Assembly: GCA_019745325.1 (NCBI GenBank)
Contig: JAIETK010000005.1
Coordinates: 1 to 64,000 of the forward strand
Reading direction: 5' to 3'
Length of the DNA: 64,000 nucleotides
From: Nitrosomonas sp.
GTDB taxonomy: Bacteria; Pseudomonadota; Gammaproteobacteria; Burkholderiales; Nitrosomonadaceae
Each line of letters starts with the position of its first letter. Positions within the stretch are counted from its first letter, which is position 1. Both the position numbers and the translations under genes were made by a program. The notes below the pieces were generated by a model, which ran no database searches, had not been told where the DNA came from, and saw only the letters and a list, made by a program, of their open reading frames with translations. This document shows, piece by piece, positions 17,319 through 25,214 of this stretch.

Positions 17319-17388
17319 TTGATTGCTTTCCTCTGATCATTCCTTGTTGAAGGTTATCACGGGGAGATTTAAAACGAAATGAATAGTT

Positions 17389-17536
17389 AGGGAAACACCG
17401 CGGTTAATTGCCTGCGCAAGCGATTTACTGCGTTGGATGGTGTTCAGAAGCTCGCCTATCATTTCGATATGTCTCGCTTCCTGCGCTCCATCCGCCTTGC
17501 CTGTCATCCAGCTCGGCGAATTAATCAGTGCTCTCC
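17389..17536. repeat. 150-bp miniature element, copy B (degenerate)
   Basis: AGGGAAACACCGCGGTTAATTGCC at the left and CGAATTAATCAGTGCTCTCC at the right, with the interior motif GATATGTCTCGCTTCCTGCG. It is clearly related to copies A, C and E but more diverged, so it is an older insertion. It lies between the membrane-protein operon and a small lipoprotein gene. Confidence 0.75.
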
Positions 17537-17580
17537 AGCGCAAGCGCGAGAATGGGCATCCGCGTATTAACCGGCGTGTT

Positions 17581-17835
17581 TTAATGCGCTTGACCGGTCT
17601 TTAGTGCTGTTGCTTTTTGCCATGCCGCTCCTGGAATCAAGTATCCGCCTTGTTTGCTGGTTTCTTGATTAATCCTATAGACATAGTGTTTCTTGCCTGT
17701 CGCCGGGTCAATCCAATAGACATGGCTTTTACCGGCTTTAATGTAACCTTCAGGCGCTTGAGGCAGGGATGTGCAAGCCGACAAGAAAACTGCTGCAGAA
17801 ACTGCGCCCAACAGTGCATAAAGTTTTAGTTTCAT
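17581..17835 (-). CDS. Small lipoprotein of unknown function
   Basis: An 84-residue protein with a lipoprotein signal ending in the lipobox LSAC (cysteine 21). The mature part, about 64 residues, has the pattern GYIKAGKSHVYWIDPATGKKHYVYRIN, aromatic and basic, without cysteines. No function is known to me. The gene is monocistronic, with a purine-rich ribosome site just upstream of its ATG. Confidence 0.75.
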   Translation of the reverse strand: MKLKLYALLGAVSAAVFLSACTSLPQAPEGYIKAGKSHVYWIDPATGKKHYVYRINQETSKQGGYLIPGAAWQKATALKTGQAH

Positions 17836-17920
17836 TTTTTTTCTCTCCGTAAATCGTATTTAGTTAAATTTTCGTAAGTTTTTGAAAATATTGATTCATG
17901 ACAAGATCTACATGAACCGC

Positions 17921-18061
17921 TCAATTTCTTATCGTTAATTCGTGATTTTTTAGCGGCGATTCGATGGGGGCTGGAATGCTATTTATTAACAACCCGGAAG
18001 CGGGTGCATTTCTTGAATGAGGTACTCCCCAGGGACGTTTAAGTTGATGAAGTTTGAACAT
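17921..18061 (-). CDS. Small ORF (46 aa) behind a paired palindromic operator
   Basis: An ATG with CGAGGAAAA just upstream starts a 46-codon ORF. The product begins MFKLHQLKRPWGVPH and ends NHELTIRN. It is proline- and basic-rich, with no membrane segment and no known relatives that I recognise. Two inverted repeats (18092-18110, 18125-18142) lie 31-81 nt upstream of the start, where an operator would be. It may encode a small regulated peptide. Confidence 0.45.
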   Translation of the reverse strand: MFKLHQLKRPWGVPHSRNAPASGLLINSIPAPIESPLKNHELTIRN

Positions 18062-18091
18062 ATCGTTTTTCCTCGCAATGAATATAAAAAT

Positions 18092-18142
18092 AACTTGCAA
18101 TATGCAAGTTAATACTAAACCATAAACTTGTATAATGCAAGT
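18092..18142. promoter_or_regulatory. Two tandem AACTTGCA inverted repeats (putative operator)
   Basis: 18092-18110 is AACTTGCA-ATA-TGCAAGTT, a perfect 8-bp inverted repeat. 18125-18142 is AACTTG-TATAA-TGCAAGT, an imperfect second copy. The two centres are about 33 bp apart, close to three helical turns. This is typical of a dimeric HTH repressor that binds twice on one face of the DNA. They precede the small ORF at 17921-18061. Confidence 0.6.
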
Positions 18143-18510
18143 CACAAATATCATTTTCATTGCTATCCGGCTAATTAACCCCATTACACAAGCGAGCCGA
18201 GCGGCCTTAGAGACCTATCGCACGTGTCGTAAGCGTACAAACGATAGTGATACGGGATTGCGTAATGCTGATCCTAGCCGCGATATCGATCTGACGGAGA
18301 TGGGTATTGCACGGGTGAGCAAGAGGGGATTAGGCGGAGAATGCTGAAATAATTCTTGATTCGCGGTTTGCTTCTGTTATGCGCGATGGCGAAAGGCTTT
18401 GATATTGCTCATGGCGGGAACATTTGCGTGACGGGTGATGAATGTCGATTGCCGATTGCCGGTTGGCAATGGGTACGCAGTGATTGTTGATTTATCGCTT
18501 GCGCAGATAA
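18143..18510. other. Intergenic region without a recognised gene
   Basis: No intact gene is supported. The plus strand holds a weak coding-like fragment around 18260-18340 (RNADPSRDIDLTEMGIARVS) that faintly recalls the start of a histidine-phosphatase domain, but it lacks a start and breaks off. It may be a decayed remnant. Confidence 0.35.
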
Positions 18511-19803
18511 TTATTCAGCGCTTTCCGGGCGCGCTTGACCGGCTTTCACAGGATTCAATCCGATTGCGGCGATCAGAAATCCAAGCGCCGCCAGTCCGGC
18601 GACAACCGGAAACGCATGTAAATAGCTACCGGTGATGTCCTTGATGCTGCCGGATAGCAATGTTCCGAGGATGGCGCCGGCGCCGTAGGCGGTGAACATC
18701 GATCCGTAATTCTGCGCGTAAAATTGCTTGCCGAAAAAGATGCCGGTTGCGGTGGGCGCCAGCGCCAGCCATCCGCCCAGGCACATCCACAGTACGCAGA
18801 ACGCCAACAGATACAGCATGGCATTGTCTTGCCCGAAAAAGAACAGTAGCAACGATGCGCTCATAATCATCGCGAATGAAACCATCGCAGTCTGTTTCGG
18901 ACCGAGCCGGTCGGTTAAAGCGCCGAACAGCGGCCGTCCCAGCCCGTTGAATACCGCAAACAACGATACCGCAAGCGCTGCGGTGGGCGCGTCCAGTTGC
19001 GCCACTTCGGTGCCAACCGGTGATGCGATACCAATCGCCATTAATCCGGCCAGGCAGCCGATGGTGTACGTCGCCCACAGGGCATAGAAACTTGTGGTTT
19101 TTAACATGGCCTGCCGGTCAAGATTTATAGCAGATGGGGGTGAAGCTTCAACAGCAGGGTTATTGGATAGCGCAGGTGTCCATTCGGTTGGTGGAAAGCG
19201 CAATAACCGCGCCAGTAATGTCGTGACAACCGTAAACGCGATTCCCAAGTATAGAAAGGTACGCAGAATGCCAATATCCGGCTGCAGTATCATCGCTTTC
19301 ATCAGCGGCGCGATGAGTAGAGCCGATACGCCGAAACCCATCACCGTCAGGCCGATTGCCAGGCCGCTGTGCCGCGGAAACCATTTCGCCACCACGGCGA
19401 TGGGGCAGCCGTACACAATACCGACCCCAGCGCCGCCGATGACGCCATATAAAACAGTCAAGGTGAAAATATCCCCGGAAAAGCTTGCCGCGATCCATCC
19501 GGTTCCTGCCAGTAAGCCGCCGAGCGTTGCCGTGTTTCCCGGCCCCCAGCGCCCAATCAGATTGCCCGCCAGCGGCATCGCGACCGCAAAGATTGCCAGA
19601 AATACCATAAACGGATAGCCGCTCTGGCTTGACGTGATGTTCCACAAATTTTCCAATGGTTTGCGGAAAACGCTGAAGGCATAAATCGAACCTAGGCAGA
19701 CATTGATCAATAACCCAATCGCCACAAACACCCACCGGCCTTTCGCCGCTTCCATGCCGAATAATTTCAAATCGTGTTGAGTCATTTCAGTTTTTTGATG
19801 CAT
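18511..19803 (-). CDS. OFA-family MFS transporter (oxalate/formate antiporter-like)
   Basis: A 430-residue inner-membrane protein with 12 predicted helices. It carries the OFA group pattern: RWVFVAIGLLINVCLGSIYAFSVF in helix 1, GWIAASF, GGAGVGIVYGCPIAVVAKWFPRHSGLAIGL in helices 4-5, and FAVFNGLGRPLFGALTDRLG in the second half. Family members exchange oxalate/formate or related carboxylates; the substrate here is unknown. The ATG at 19803 or the one at 19785 could be the start; neither has a strong ribosome site. No oxalate catabolism genes lie beside it. Confidence 0.88.
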   Translation of the reverse strand: MHQKTEMTQHDLKLFGMEAAKGRWVFVAIGLLINVCLGSIYAFSVFRKPLENLWNITSSQSGYPFMVFLAIFAVAMPLAGNLIGRWGPGNTATLGGLLAGTGWIAASFSGDIFTLTVLYGVIGGAGVGIVYGCPIAVVAKWFPRHSGLAIGLTVMGFGVSALLIAPLMKAMILQPDIGILRTFLYLGIAFTVVTTLLARLLRFPPTEWTPALSNNPAVEASPPSAINLDRQAMLKTTSFYALWATYTIGCLAGLMAIGIASPVGTEVAQLDAPTAALAVSLFAVFNGLGRPLFGALTDRLGPKQTAMVSFAMIMSASLLLFFFGQDNAMLYLLAFCVLWMCLGGWLALAPTATGIFFGKQFYAQNYGSMFTAYGAGAILGTLLSGSIKDITGSYLHAFPVVAGLAALGFLIAAIGLNPVKAGQARPESAE

Positions 19804-20060
19804 TCTTTTATTATTCAATCGCTGGTTATTGCTGATGCTAAACCGGTTTTGATGATCTTACCGTTTCTTGGGCTTCGCAGGGAGTTAATCCGGGTGCTAG
19901 CTGTAATCACCGTTGTAAGGAATTGTAATGCTTCCCGGTAAAACGATTGATTGGATCGAATGAAGCATTATTGTTAATTTTCAAATCTGCTTGCCGTGCT
20001 GGATCAAATAGAATTTGCTATGATGAACCTCAAATAAATAGTTTAGCAGGAGTACTTTGC

Positions 20061-20285
20061 ATGAAACTGGCACAAATTGAAGCTGAAGCACTTAGTCTGC
20101 CTGAGACAGAGAGAGCGAAATTAGCTCAGAAGTTGTTGCTCAGCTTGGACAACTCATCCGAAAGTGGAATAGCCGAAAGTTGGTTGGATACAGTGCAAGG
20201 CCGGGCTAGAGAGTTGGATGAAGGTATCGTCGAACCCATATCAGCAGACGAGGTAAGGCGCAAAGCGCAGGCTCTCTTGCGGTGA
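20061..20285 (+). CDS. Addiction-module antitoxin (TIGR02574-like)
   Basis: A 74-residue acidic helical protein: LAQIEAEALSLPETERAKLAQKLLLSLD, then GIAESWLDTVQGRARELDEGIVEPISADEVRRKAQALL. This is the usual layout of the antitoxin partner of RelE/ParE-like toxins. AGGAG sits 8 nt before the ATG. Its stop overlaps the toxin GTG start (GTGA), so translation is coupled. Confidence 0.9.
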   Translation: MKLAQIEAEALSLPETERAKLAQKLLLSLDNSSESGIAESWLDTVQGRARELDEGIVEPISADEVRRKAQALLR

Positions 20286-20575
20286 GCTATGTATTCCATC
20301 CAGCCGCAGAAGCTGAACATCTTGAGTCGGTTGGTTACTTTGAATCTAAACGGCCCGGACTTGGCGCTTTGTATCTGGTTGAATTTGAGAAAGCTCTGAT
20401 TTTAGTGTGTCAATCACCGCGTCGGTATCCGATTGAAAGGGAACCTGATATGCGGCGAGCTCGGATGAATCGGTTTCCCTATACGGTGCTTTATCGTGAA
20501 GTTTCCGGCACTGTTCAAATACTGGCTATTGCTCATCATCGCAGACGTCCCCAGTATTGGCTGGGAAGGCTCTAA
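20282..20575 (+). CDS. RelE/ParE family toxin
   Basis: A 97-residue toxin with FHPAAEAEHLESVGYFESKRPGLGALYLVEFEKAL at the N-terminus and the ParE-like end FPYTVLYREVSGTVQILAIAHHRRRPQYW. It starts with GTG, overlapping the antitoxin stop codon. The antitoxin-first order is the reverse of that in the other two modules in this window. Confidence 0.9.
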   Translation: MSYVFHPAAEAEHLESVGYFESKRPGLGALYLVEFEKALILVCQSPRRYPIEREPDMRRARMNRFPYTVLYREVSGTVQILAIAHHRRRPQYWLGRL

Positions 20576-20625
20576 CATTCAAATAGTGTACACAGGTCAG
20601 GGTGTACACTATTTTTGCTCAACAG

Positions 20626-21588
20626 TCAGTTTTGGTGTGCGTGGATGGTCGCCGCTTGGGATTCCGCCGGTTGATTCATCGCTTCCAGCGCCAGTTCCAA
20701 TACCGGCGTTTGCTTGCTGATCCGGCGGATTTGCAGCGAATCCGTTAGGGCATTGAGCGGTGCGCCGCCTTGATAACTGAAGCGGATGGCGATGTGATCG
20801 CCTTTGGAAACCTGGATGGGTTCCGGTAACGGGAATACGATGTATTGCGTGTGCCAGTCGATGGTGCTGCACGTTGTCACATTGATCGCCAGTAAATTTT
20901 TGGTGATGAGCCGCAAGGCGTTCAGTTGACCATCTCCGGTAATGAGAATTTCACCATCCCATTGGCAGGTCTGGCTATAGGATTCGGCATACGCCAGCAA
21001 TTGAAATACTTCGGGGTCTCCCAAGCCTTTGCTTCGTTCCTGAATGACATAGGGGTTCTGGAATTGAATCGTCGGCGCGTAAAAGCCTGCGAAATGAAAG
21101 TCATGCTCCAGCGGTTGAATCGCTTGAATACTGGCTTCCGGGATAAAGACCGGCAGCGTTCCGCCAAATTTCTTCAGATAGCGTTGCTTGAACGAATCGA
21201 TCACCGGCATTTGTTTTTCGCGCAACAATCCGGTGTGCAGCATTTCACAGATCACCACATCGACCGGTTCCGGCGGCAGGTAATGCATGGCGTCGGCTTG
21301 GATAATCTCGACCTTGCCGCCGTTTTGGTTTTGCGCCAGCAGATTGCGCGCCGCGCTGATAAGCTCCGGGTTGCGTTCGACGCAATAGACTTTACGCGCT
21401 TTTTGCGCGGCAAAGAACGATTGCACGCCGGTGCCACCGCCGAGTTCCAGCACTGTAGCGCCGGGCTTGACCAGTAAATTGATCGCATCCTTAAACCCTT
21501 GCATGCGGACCGTGTCGTTCAGCATATTGTGATGATAATGCAGCGGAATGAATTGACCGAGTTCCAAACTTTCATATTTATTTTTCAT
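20626..21588 (-). CDS. SAM-dependent methyltransferase, PRMT-like
   Basis: A 320-residue protein. The Rossmann SAM site is VLELGGGTGVQSFFAAQKARKVYCVERNP, with an acidic loop IQADAM and the motif VVICEMLHTGLL, which resembles the double-E loop of protein arginine methyltransferases. The second half is a beta-barrel-like domain (FAGFYAPTIQFQNPYVIQ). The acceptor is unknown. It sits convergent to the toxin gene and divergent from the DUF2130 gene. Confidence 0.82.
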   Translation of the reverse strand: MKNKYESLELGQFIPLHYHHNMLNDTVRMQGFKDAINLLVKPGATVLELGGGTGVQSFFAAQKARKVYCVERNPELISAARNLLAQNQNGGKVEIIQADAMHYLPPEPVDVVICEMLHTGLLREKQMPVIDSFKQRYLKKFGGTLPVFIPEASIQAIQPLEHDFHFAGFYAPTIQFQNPYVIQERSKGLGDPEVFQLLAYAESYSQTCQWDGEILITGDGQLNALRLITKNLLAINVTTCSTIDWHTQYIVFPLPEPIQVSKGDHIAIRFSYQGGAPLNALTDSLQIRRISKQTPVLELALEAMNQPAESQAATIHAHQN

Positions 21589-21773
21589 AACGGTTCCTGA
21601 AGGTTACGTACTGCCGGTTTATAATGAGTTGCTGACATAGCTGACAGCAATGATCATGCCAGCCGGCTGCAAGCGAATAATGACGCGGCTTTACGCTTCT
21701 TGGCCAGGCTCTTTTTGAAGGCGCGTTGCCAGCAAGACCGGCAAATGTTGCCGCATTCATAGGAAGAATTGTG

Positions 21774-23069
21774 ATGACAGAACCGACGATTATCTGCCCG
21801 AACTGTAAAACCGAAATCAAACTGACCGAATCGCTGGCGGCGCCGCTGATCGAATCGACCCGCCAGCAGTTCGAGCAACGGCTGGCGCAGAAGGATAGTG
21901 AAATCAGCCAGCGCGAACAGGCGATGCGCGACCGGGAAAAACAACTGGCGGAGGAAAAGCGTAAGCTCGACGATCAAGTGGCTAACCAAGTGGCCGAGCA
22001 GTTGAAGGCGGAACGCGCGCGGGTGATCGCCGAAGAATCGCGCAAAGCGAAGCTGGCCAGCGCTGCCGAATTGGAAGGCAAGGCGCGTGAGCTGGCTGAG
22101 TTGCACGAAGTGCTTAAAGCCCGCGACGAGAAACTGGCGCAAGCGCAACAAGCGCAAGCCGAATTAATCAAGAAACAACGCGAGCTGGACGACGCCAAAC
22201 GCGAATTGGAACTGACAGTCGCCAAGCGGGTGCAGGACGGATTGACGGAAGCGCGGCAATTGGCCAGAAAGGAAGCCGAAGACGAGCAAAAACTGAAAGT
22301 GCTGGAAAAAGAGCAAACCATCGCTGCGATGCAGAAACAGATCGAAGACTTGAAACGCCGCGCCGAGCAAGGCTCGCAGCAATTGCAAGGGGAGGTGCAG
22401 GAACTTGAACTGGAAAACCTGCTGCGGATGAAATTTCCATTCGATGCCATCGAACCGGTGCCGAAAGGCGAATTCGGCGGCGATGTATTGCATCGCGTAA
22501 TCGGCTCGGGCGGTCAAGTTGGCGGTACCTTGTTATGGGAGTTCAAACGCACCAAAAACTGGAGCGATGCTTGGCTGGTGAAACTGCGCGACGATCAACG
22601 CGCCGCCAAAGCGGAAGTGGCGGTCATCGTCAGCCACACCTTGCCGAAAGGCGTGGAAACCTTTGAGTTGATTGAAGGTGTATGGGTCACCCACCCGCGC
22701 GCGGCGTTGCCGGTCGCCATGATTCTGCGCCAATCGCTGCTGGAAATCGCCCTGGCGCGCCAATCCTCCGAAGGCCAGCAAAGCAAAACCGAAATGGTCT
22801 ACCAATACCTCACCGGCCCACGCTTCCGCCAACGCGTCGAAGCAATCGTCGAAGCATTCTCCACCATGCAGGAAGACCTCGATAAAGAACGCAAAGCCAT
22901 CATGAAACAATGGGCCAAACGCGAAGAACAGATCGAACGCGTGATGACGGCGACTGTGGGAATGTACGGCGATTTGCAGGGCATTGCCGGGAAATCGTTG
23001 CAGGAGATTGAGGGGTTAAATCTAGAAGTACTTGAAGATTTTTCAACTCTAAATCCCGAGCAGGGTTAA
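21774..23069 (+). CDS. DUF2130 coiled-coil protein
   Basis: A 431-residue protein. It starts MTEPTIICPNCKTEIKL, a zinc-ribbon-like CxxC, with AGGAAG upstream. A very long coiled coil rich in K, E, Q and R follows (about 25-215). The conserved C-terminal DUF2130 region (ELELENLLRMKFPFDAIEPVPKGE...GTLLWEFKRTKNWSDAWLVKLRDDQR) has a nuclease-like E-x-K, as in PD-(D/E)XK folds. The function is unknown; members are often near DNA-related genes. It lies upstream of the defence island, 138 nt before the ATPase. Confidence 0.88.
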   Translation: MTEPTIICPNCKTEIKLTESLAAPLIESTRQQFEQRLAQKDSEISQREQAMRDREKQLAEEKRKLDDQVANQVAEQLKAERARVIAEESRKAKLASAAELEGKARELAELHEVLKARDEKLAQAQQAQAELIKKQRELDDAKRELELTVAKRVQDGLTEARQLARKEAEDEQKLKVLEKEQTIAAMQKQIEDLKRRAEQGSQQLQGEVQELELENLLRMKFPFDAIEPVPKGEFGGDVLHRVIGSGGQVGGTLLWEFKRTKNWSDAWLVKLRDDQRAAKAEVAVIVSHTLPKGVETFELIEGVWVTHPRAALPVAMILRQSLLEIALARQSSEGQQSKTEMVYQYLTGPRFRQRVEAIVEAFSTMQEDLDKERKAIMKQWAKREEQIERVMTATVGMYGDLQGIAGKSLQEIEGLNLEVLEDFSTLNPEQG

Positions 23070-23207
23070 GCTTTTTGAACCTAAAGTTGCGGAATCGTAA
23101 TCGACACAGATTGCCTTCTGAGTGATAATTCAAGCCATATGCAGTAGCATGGTCATTAAAATATTAAACCAGTAAATAGAAAATTCAATAACTAATCGAG
23201 GAACAAG

Positions 23208-24593
23208 ATGAAGTTAAGCTTCGAGAATCTTGGAGCGATAGCGAAAGGTGAAATGGAACTCGCCGATCTTACTATCGTATGCGGACAGAATAATACTGGG
23301 AAAACTTATGTTACTTATGCTCTTTATTGCTTACTCAAGTCATGGATAAGTCTTACGCGAATCGATCTGACGGAGGAAATGAAGGAATTAACTAGTAAGG
23401 GTGTTGTTAAGATTGATATTGAGGCGAAAATTGTCAATGCATGGCCAAGAATAAGTAAAGCAGTTATAGATAATTTTTTGGATGCCTTTCCAGCAATGAT
23501 GGCATCGCGTTCTGAGCTTTTTGAAAATACGAAATTGCATTGGGATATTTTTATTGGTGATGAATGGAAAAAGCGGGCGATCAAAAACGAATTACGTAGT
23601 CCCCAAGGCAGCTTATTGATTGCTATTACAAAACCTGCTGATTCTGTTTTTGCTGAAATAGCTGCGGCAAGTCAACAGTCTCGAGGGTTCTTGCAAGGTT
23701 ATAGTATCAGTGAATTCATTGAAGAAGCACTTATTAGAATCGTATTGACGGATGTGATGCCAGATGTATTTATGGCAAGTACCGAGCGTACGGGTGCCAC
23801 TATCTTTCGCAAAGACTTAAACCTTGCAAAAAATAGTGTAGTCGATTTGTTAGCTCAGCTTCACAAAGACGGAACAAGTGACATTAATCCTGGCAAAGTA
23901 TTTGCAACTCTTTATCAACGAAATTACGCCAGACCAGTTGATGACAATGTCCGATTTGCTAACAATTTACCGGGTACAGATAGCGAGTTAAGTGAAATTG
24001 CGCGAAACAAACCTGAGTTGCTTGATCAATTTGGGGAGATTGTTGGTGGTAGCTATGTTACTACTAAAGATGGTGTAACTTTCTTTCAACCTGCCGGTAC
24101 CAAACTCAAGCTAGGTCTTGGTGAAACATCTAGCGCGGTGCGTTCACTTCTAATTATTTGGTATTGGTTGAAATATCAAGCTAAATCGGGAAGTATGCTG
24201 ATGATTGACGAGCCAGAGCTTAACTTGCATCCAGATAATCAGCGTCGTTTTGCTCGTTTCTTGGCACAACTAGTGAATACCGGTGTTCGTGTGTTTATCA
24301 CAACACATAGTGACACAATTGTTCGTGAATTCAATACGCTTATTATGCTTTCTCGCAATTTATCGCATTACGCGCAAGTCAGGCAGCAATATCATTATTC
24401 TGAAAATGAGCATCTTAGACCAAGTAGTGTATTACTTTATATTACAGGTAAAGAAAGTAATAAAAAGCGTGCTTTGACAACCTTGCATAAAGTGATACCT
24501 GATCCAAAGATCGGGATTGATGTTGAGACGTTTGATCAAACCATAATCGATATGAGTAGCATGCAAGATGAATTGCGGTATGGCGGTGAATAA
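23208..24593 (+). CDS. AAA/ABC-type ATPase of a two-gene defence candidate
   Basis: A 461-residue SMC/OLD-like ATPase. Walker A is CGQNNTGKTY near residue 25, Walker B MLMIDEPELNLHP, and the H-loop FITTHSD. The family signature is replaced by LGLGETSSAVRSL. No TOPRIM domain follows, unlike OLD or GajA proteins. GAGGAACAAG precedes the ATG. Its stop codon overlaps the start of the next gene by one base, so the two products probably form a complex. Codon use and lower GC differ from the housekeeping genes, which suggests acquisition. Confidence 0.85.
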   Translation: MKLSFENLGAIAKGEMELADLTIVCGQNNTGKTYVTYALYCLLKSWISLTRIDLTEEMKELTSKGVVKIDIEAKIVNAWPRISKAVIDNFLDAFPAMMASRSELFENTKLHWDIFIGDEWKKRAIKNELRSPQGSLLIAITKPADSVFAEIAAASQQSRGFLQGYSISEFIEEALIRIVLTDVMPDVFMASTERTGATIFRKDLNLAKNSVVDLLAQLHKDGTSDINPGKVFATLYQRNYARPVDDNVRFANNLPGTDSELSEIARNKPELLDQFGEIVGGSYVTTKDGVTFFQPAGTKLKLGLGETSSAVRSLLIIWYWLKYQAKSGSMLMIDEPELNLHPDNQRRFARFLAQLVNTGVRVFITTHSDTIVREFNTLIMLSRNLSHYAQVRQQYHYSENEHLRPSSVLLYITGKESNKKRALTTLHKVIPDPKIGIDVETFDQTIIDMSSMQDELRYGGE

Positions 24594-25150
24594 TGATAGA
24601 AGTATTGCAAGCTCTAGTGCAAATATTGAATCCGAAAAAATATGTTCAAAGTCTTGATTCAAAATTAACGATTACTGAGAAACACAGACAAGCTACCTTT
24701 AGGAACATTACTATTCAAAGTATAGGGAAAGAAGCATTAGCACTAAAGCTTGATGAGTGTGGTTTTCCGGGTAATAAAATATTTGTTGAGCAACATGCTA
24801 TGCATCGTGCGTGTGATGCGGTAGTTTTTTGTGTCGTGAGCGGGGAACCGTATATTCTATGTCTTGAATTGAAGTCAAGTGGGCCGAATCGCAATGAAGT
24901 TAAGCAGCAATTCCAGAATGCTCACTGCTTTCTGAATTACCTTGATAGCTTACTCGTTACTTATCATAATCAAAGCATAAAATCATGGTCGCGCCGTTAT
25001 TTTGTATTTCACGACGCAACTAAAAGTCTGCTGAATAAGCCTCCATTGATAGATATGCCTCATAACGATACACCGGAATCTGCTCAAGTAATGCCCGTTC
25101 AGAACGGAGAGAATATTTATTTACGAAAACTTCTTGGTAAGCCATTGTAG
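24593..25150 (+). CDS. PD-(D/E)XK-like partner of the AAA ATPase
   Basis: A 185-residue protein with no family I can name. It shows a nuclease-like core: CDAVVF (D75), 16 residues, then LELKSS (E92, K94). This fits D-x(n)-E-x-K, with strand context YILCLELKSSGP, followed by a helix with QFQNAHCFLNYL. It has no membrane segment. The start overlaps the ATPase stop codon. By analogy with other ATPase-plus-nuclease pairs, it is the candidate effector. This is inference. Confidence 0.6.
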   Translation: MIEVLQALVQILNPKKYVQSLDSKLTITEKHRQATFRNITIQSIGKEALALKLDECGFPGNKIFVEQHAMHRACDAVVFCVVSGEPYILCLELKSSGPNRNEVKQQFQNAHCFLNYLDSLLVTYHNQSIKSWSRRYFVFHDATKSLLNKPPLIDMPHNDTPESAQVMPVQNGENIYLRKLLGKPL

Positions 25151-25214
25151 ATATAGTTAGATATTTTAGATCTGGACTCACTCGGGGAAAATTTGGAGGA
25201 TCAAGATATCAATT

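Noticed and set aside
18135..18347. 70-codon ORF with a phosphatase-like phrase
   Set aside because: The match is too weak, there is no start signal, and part of the frame lies over the operator region.
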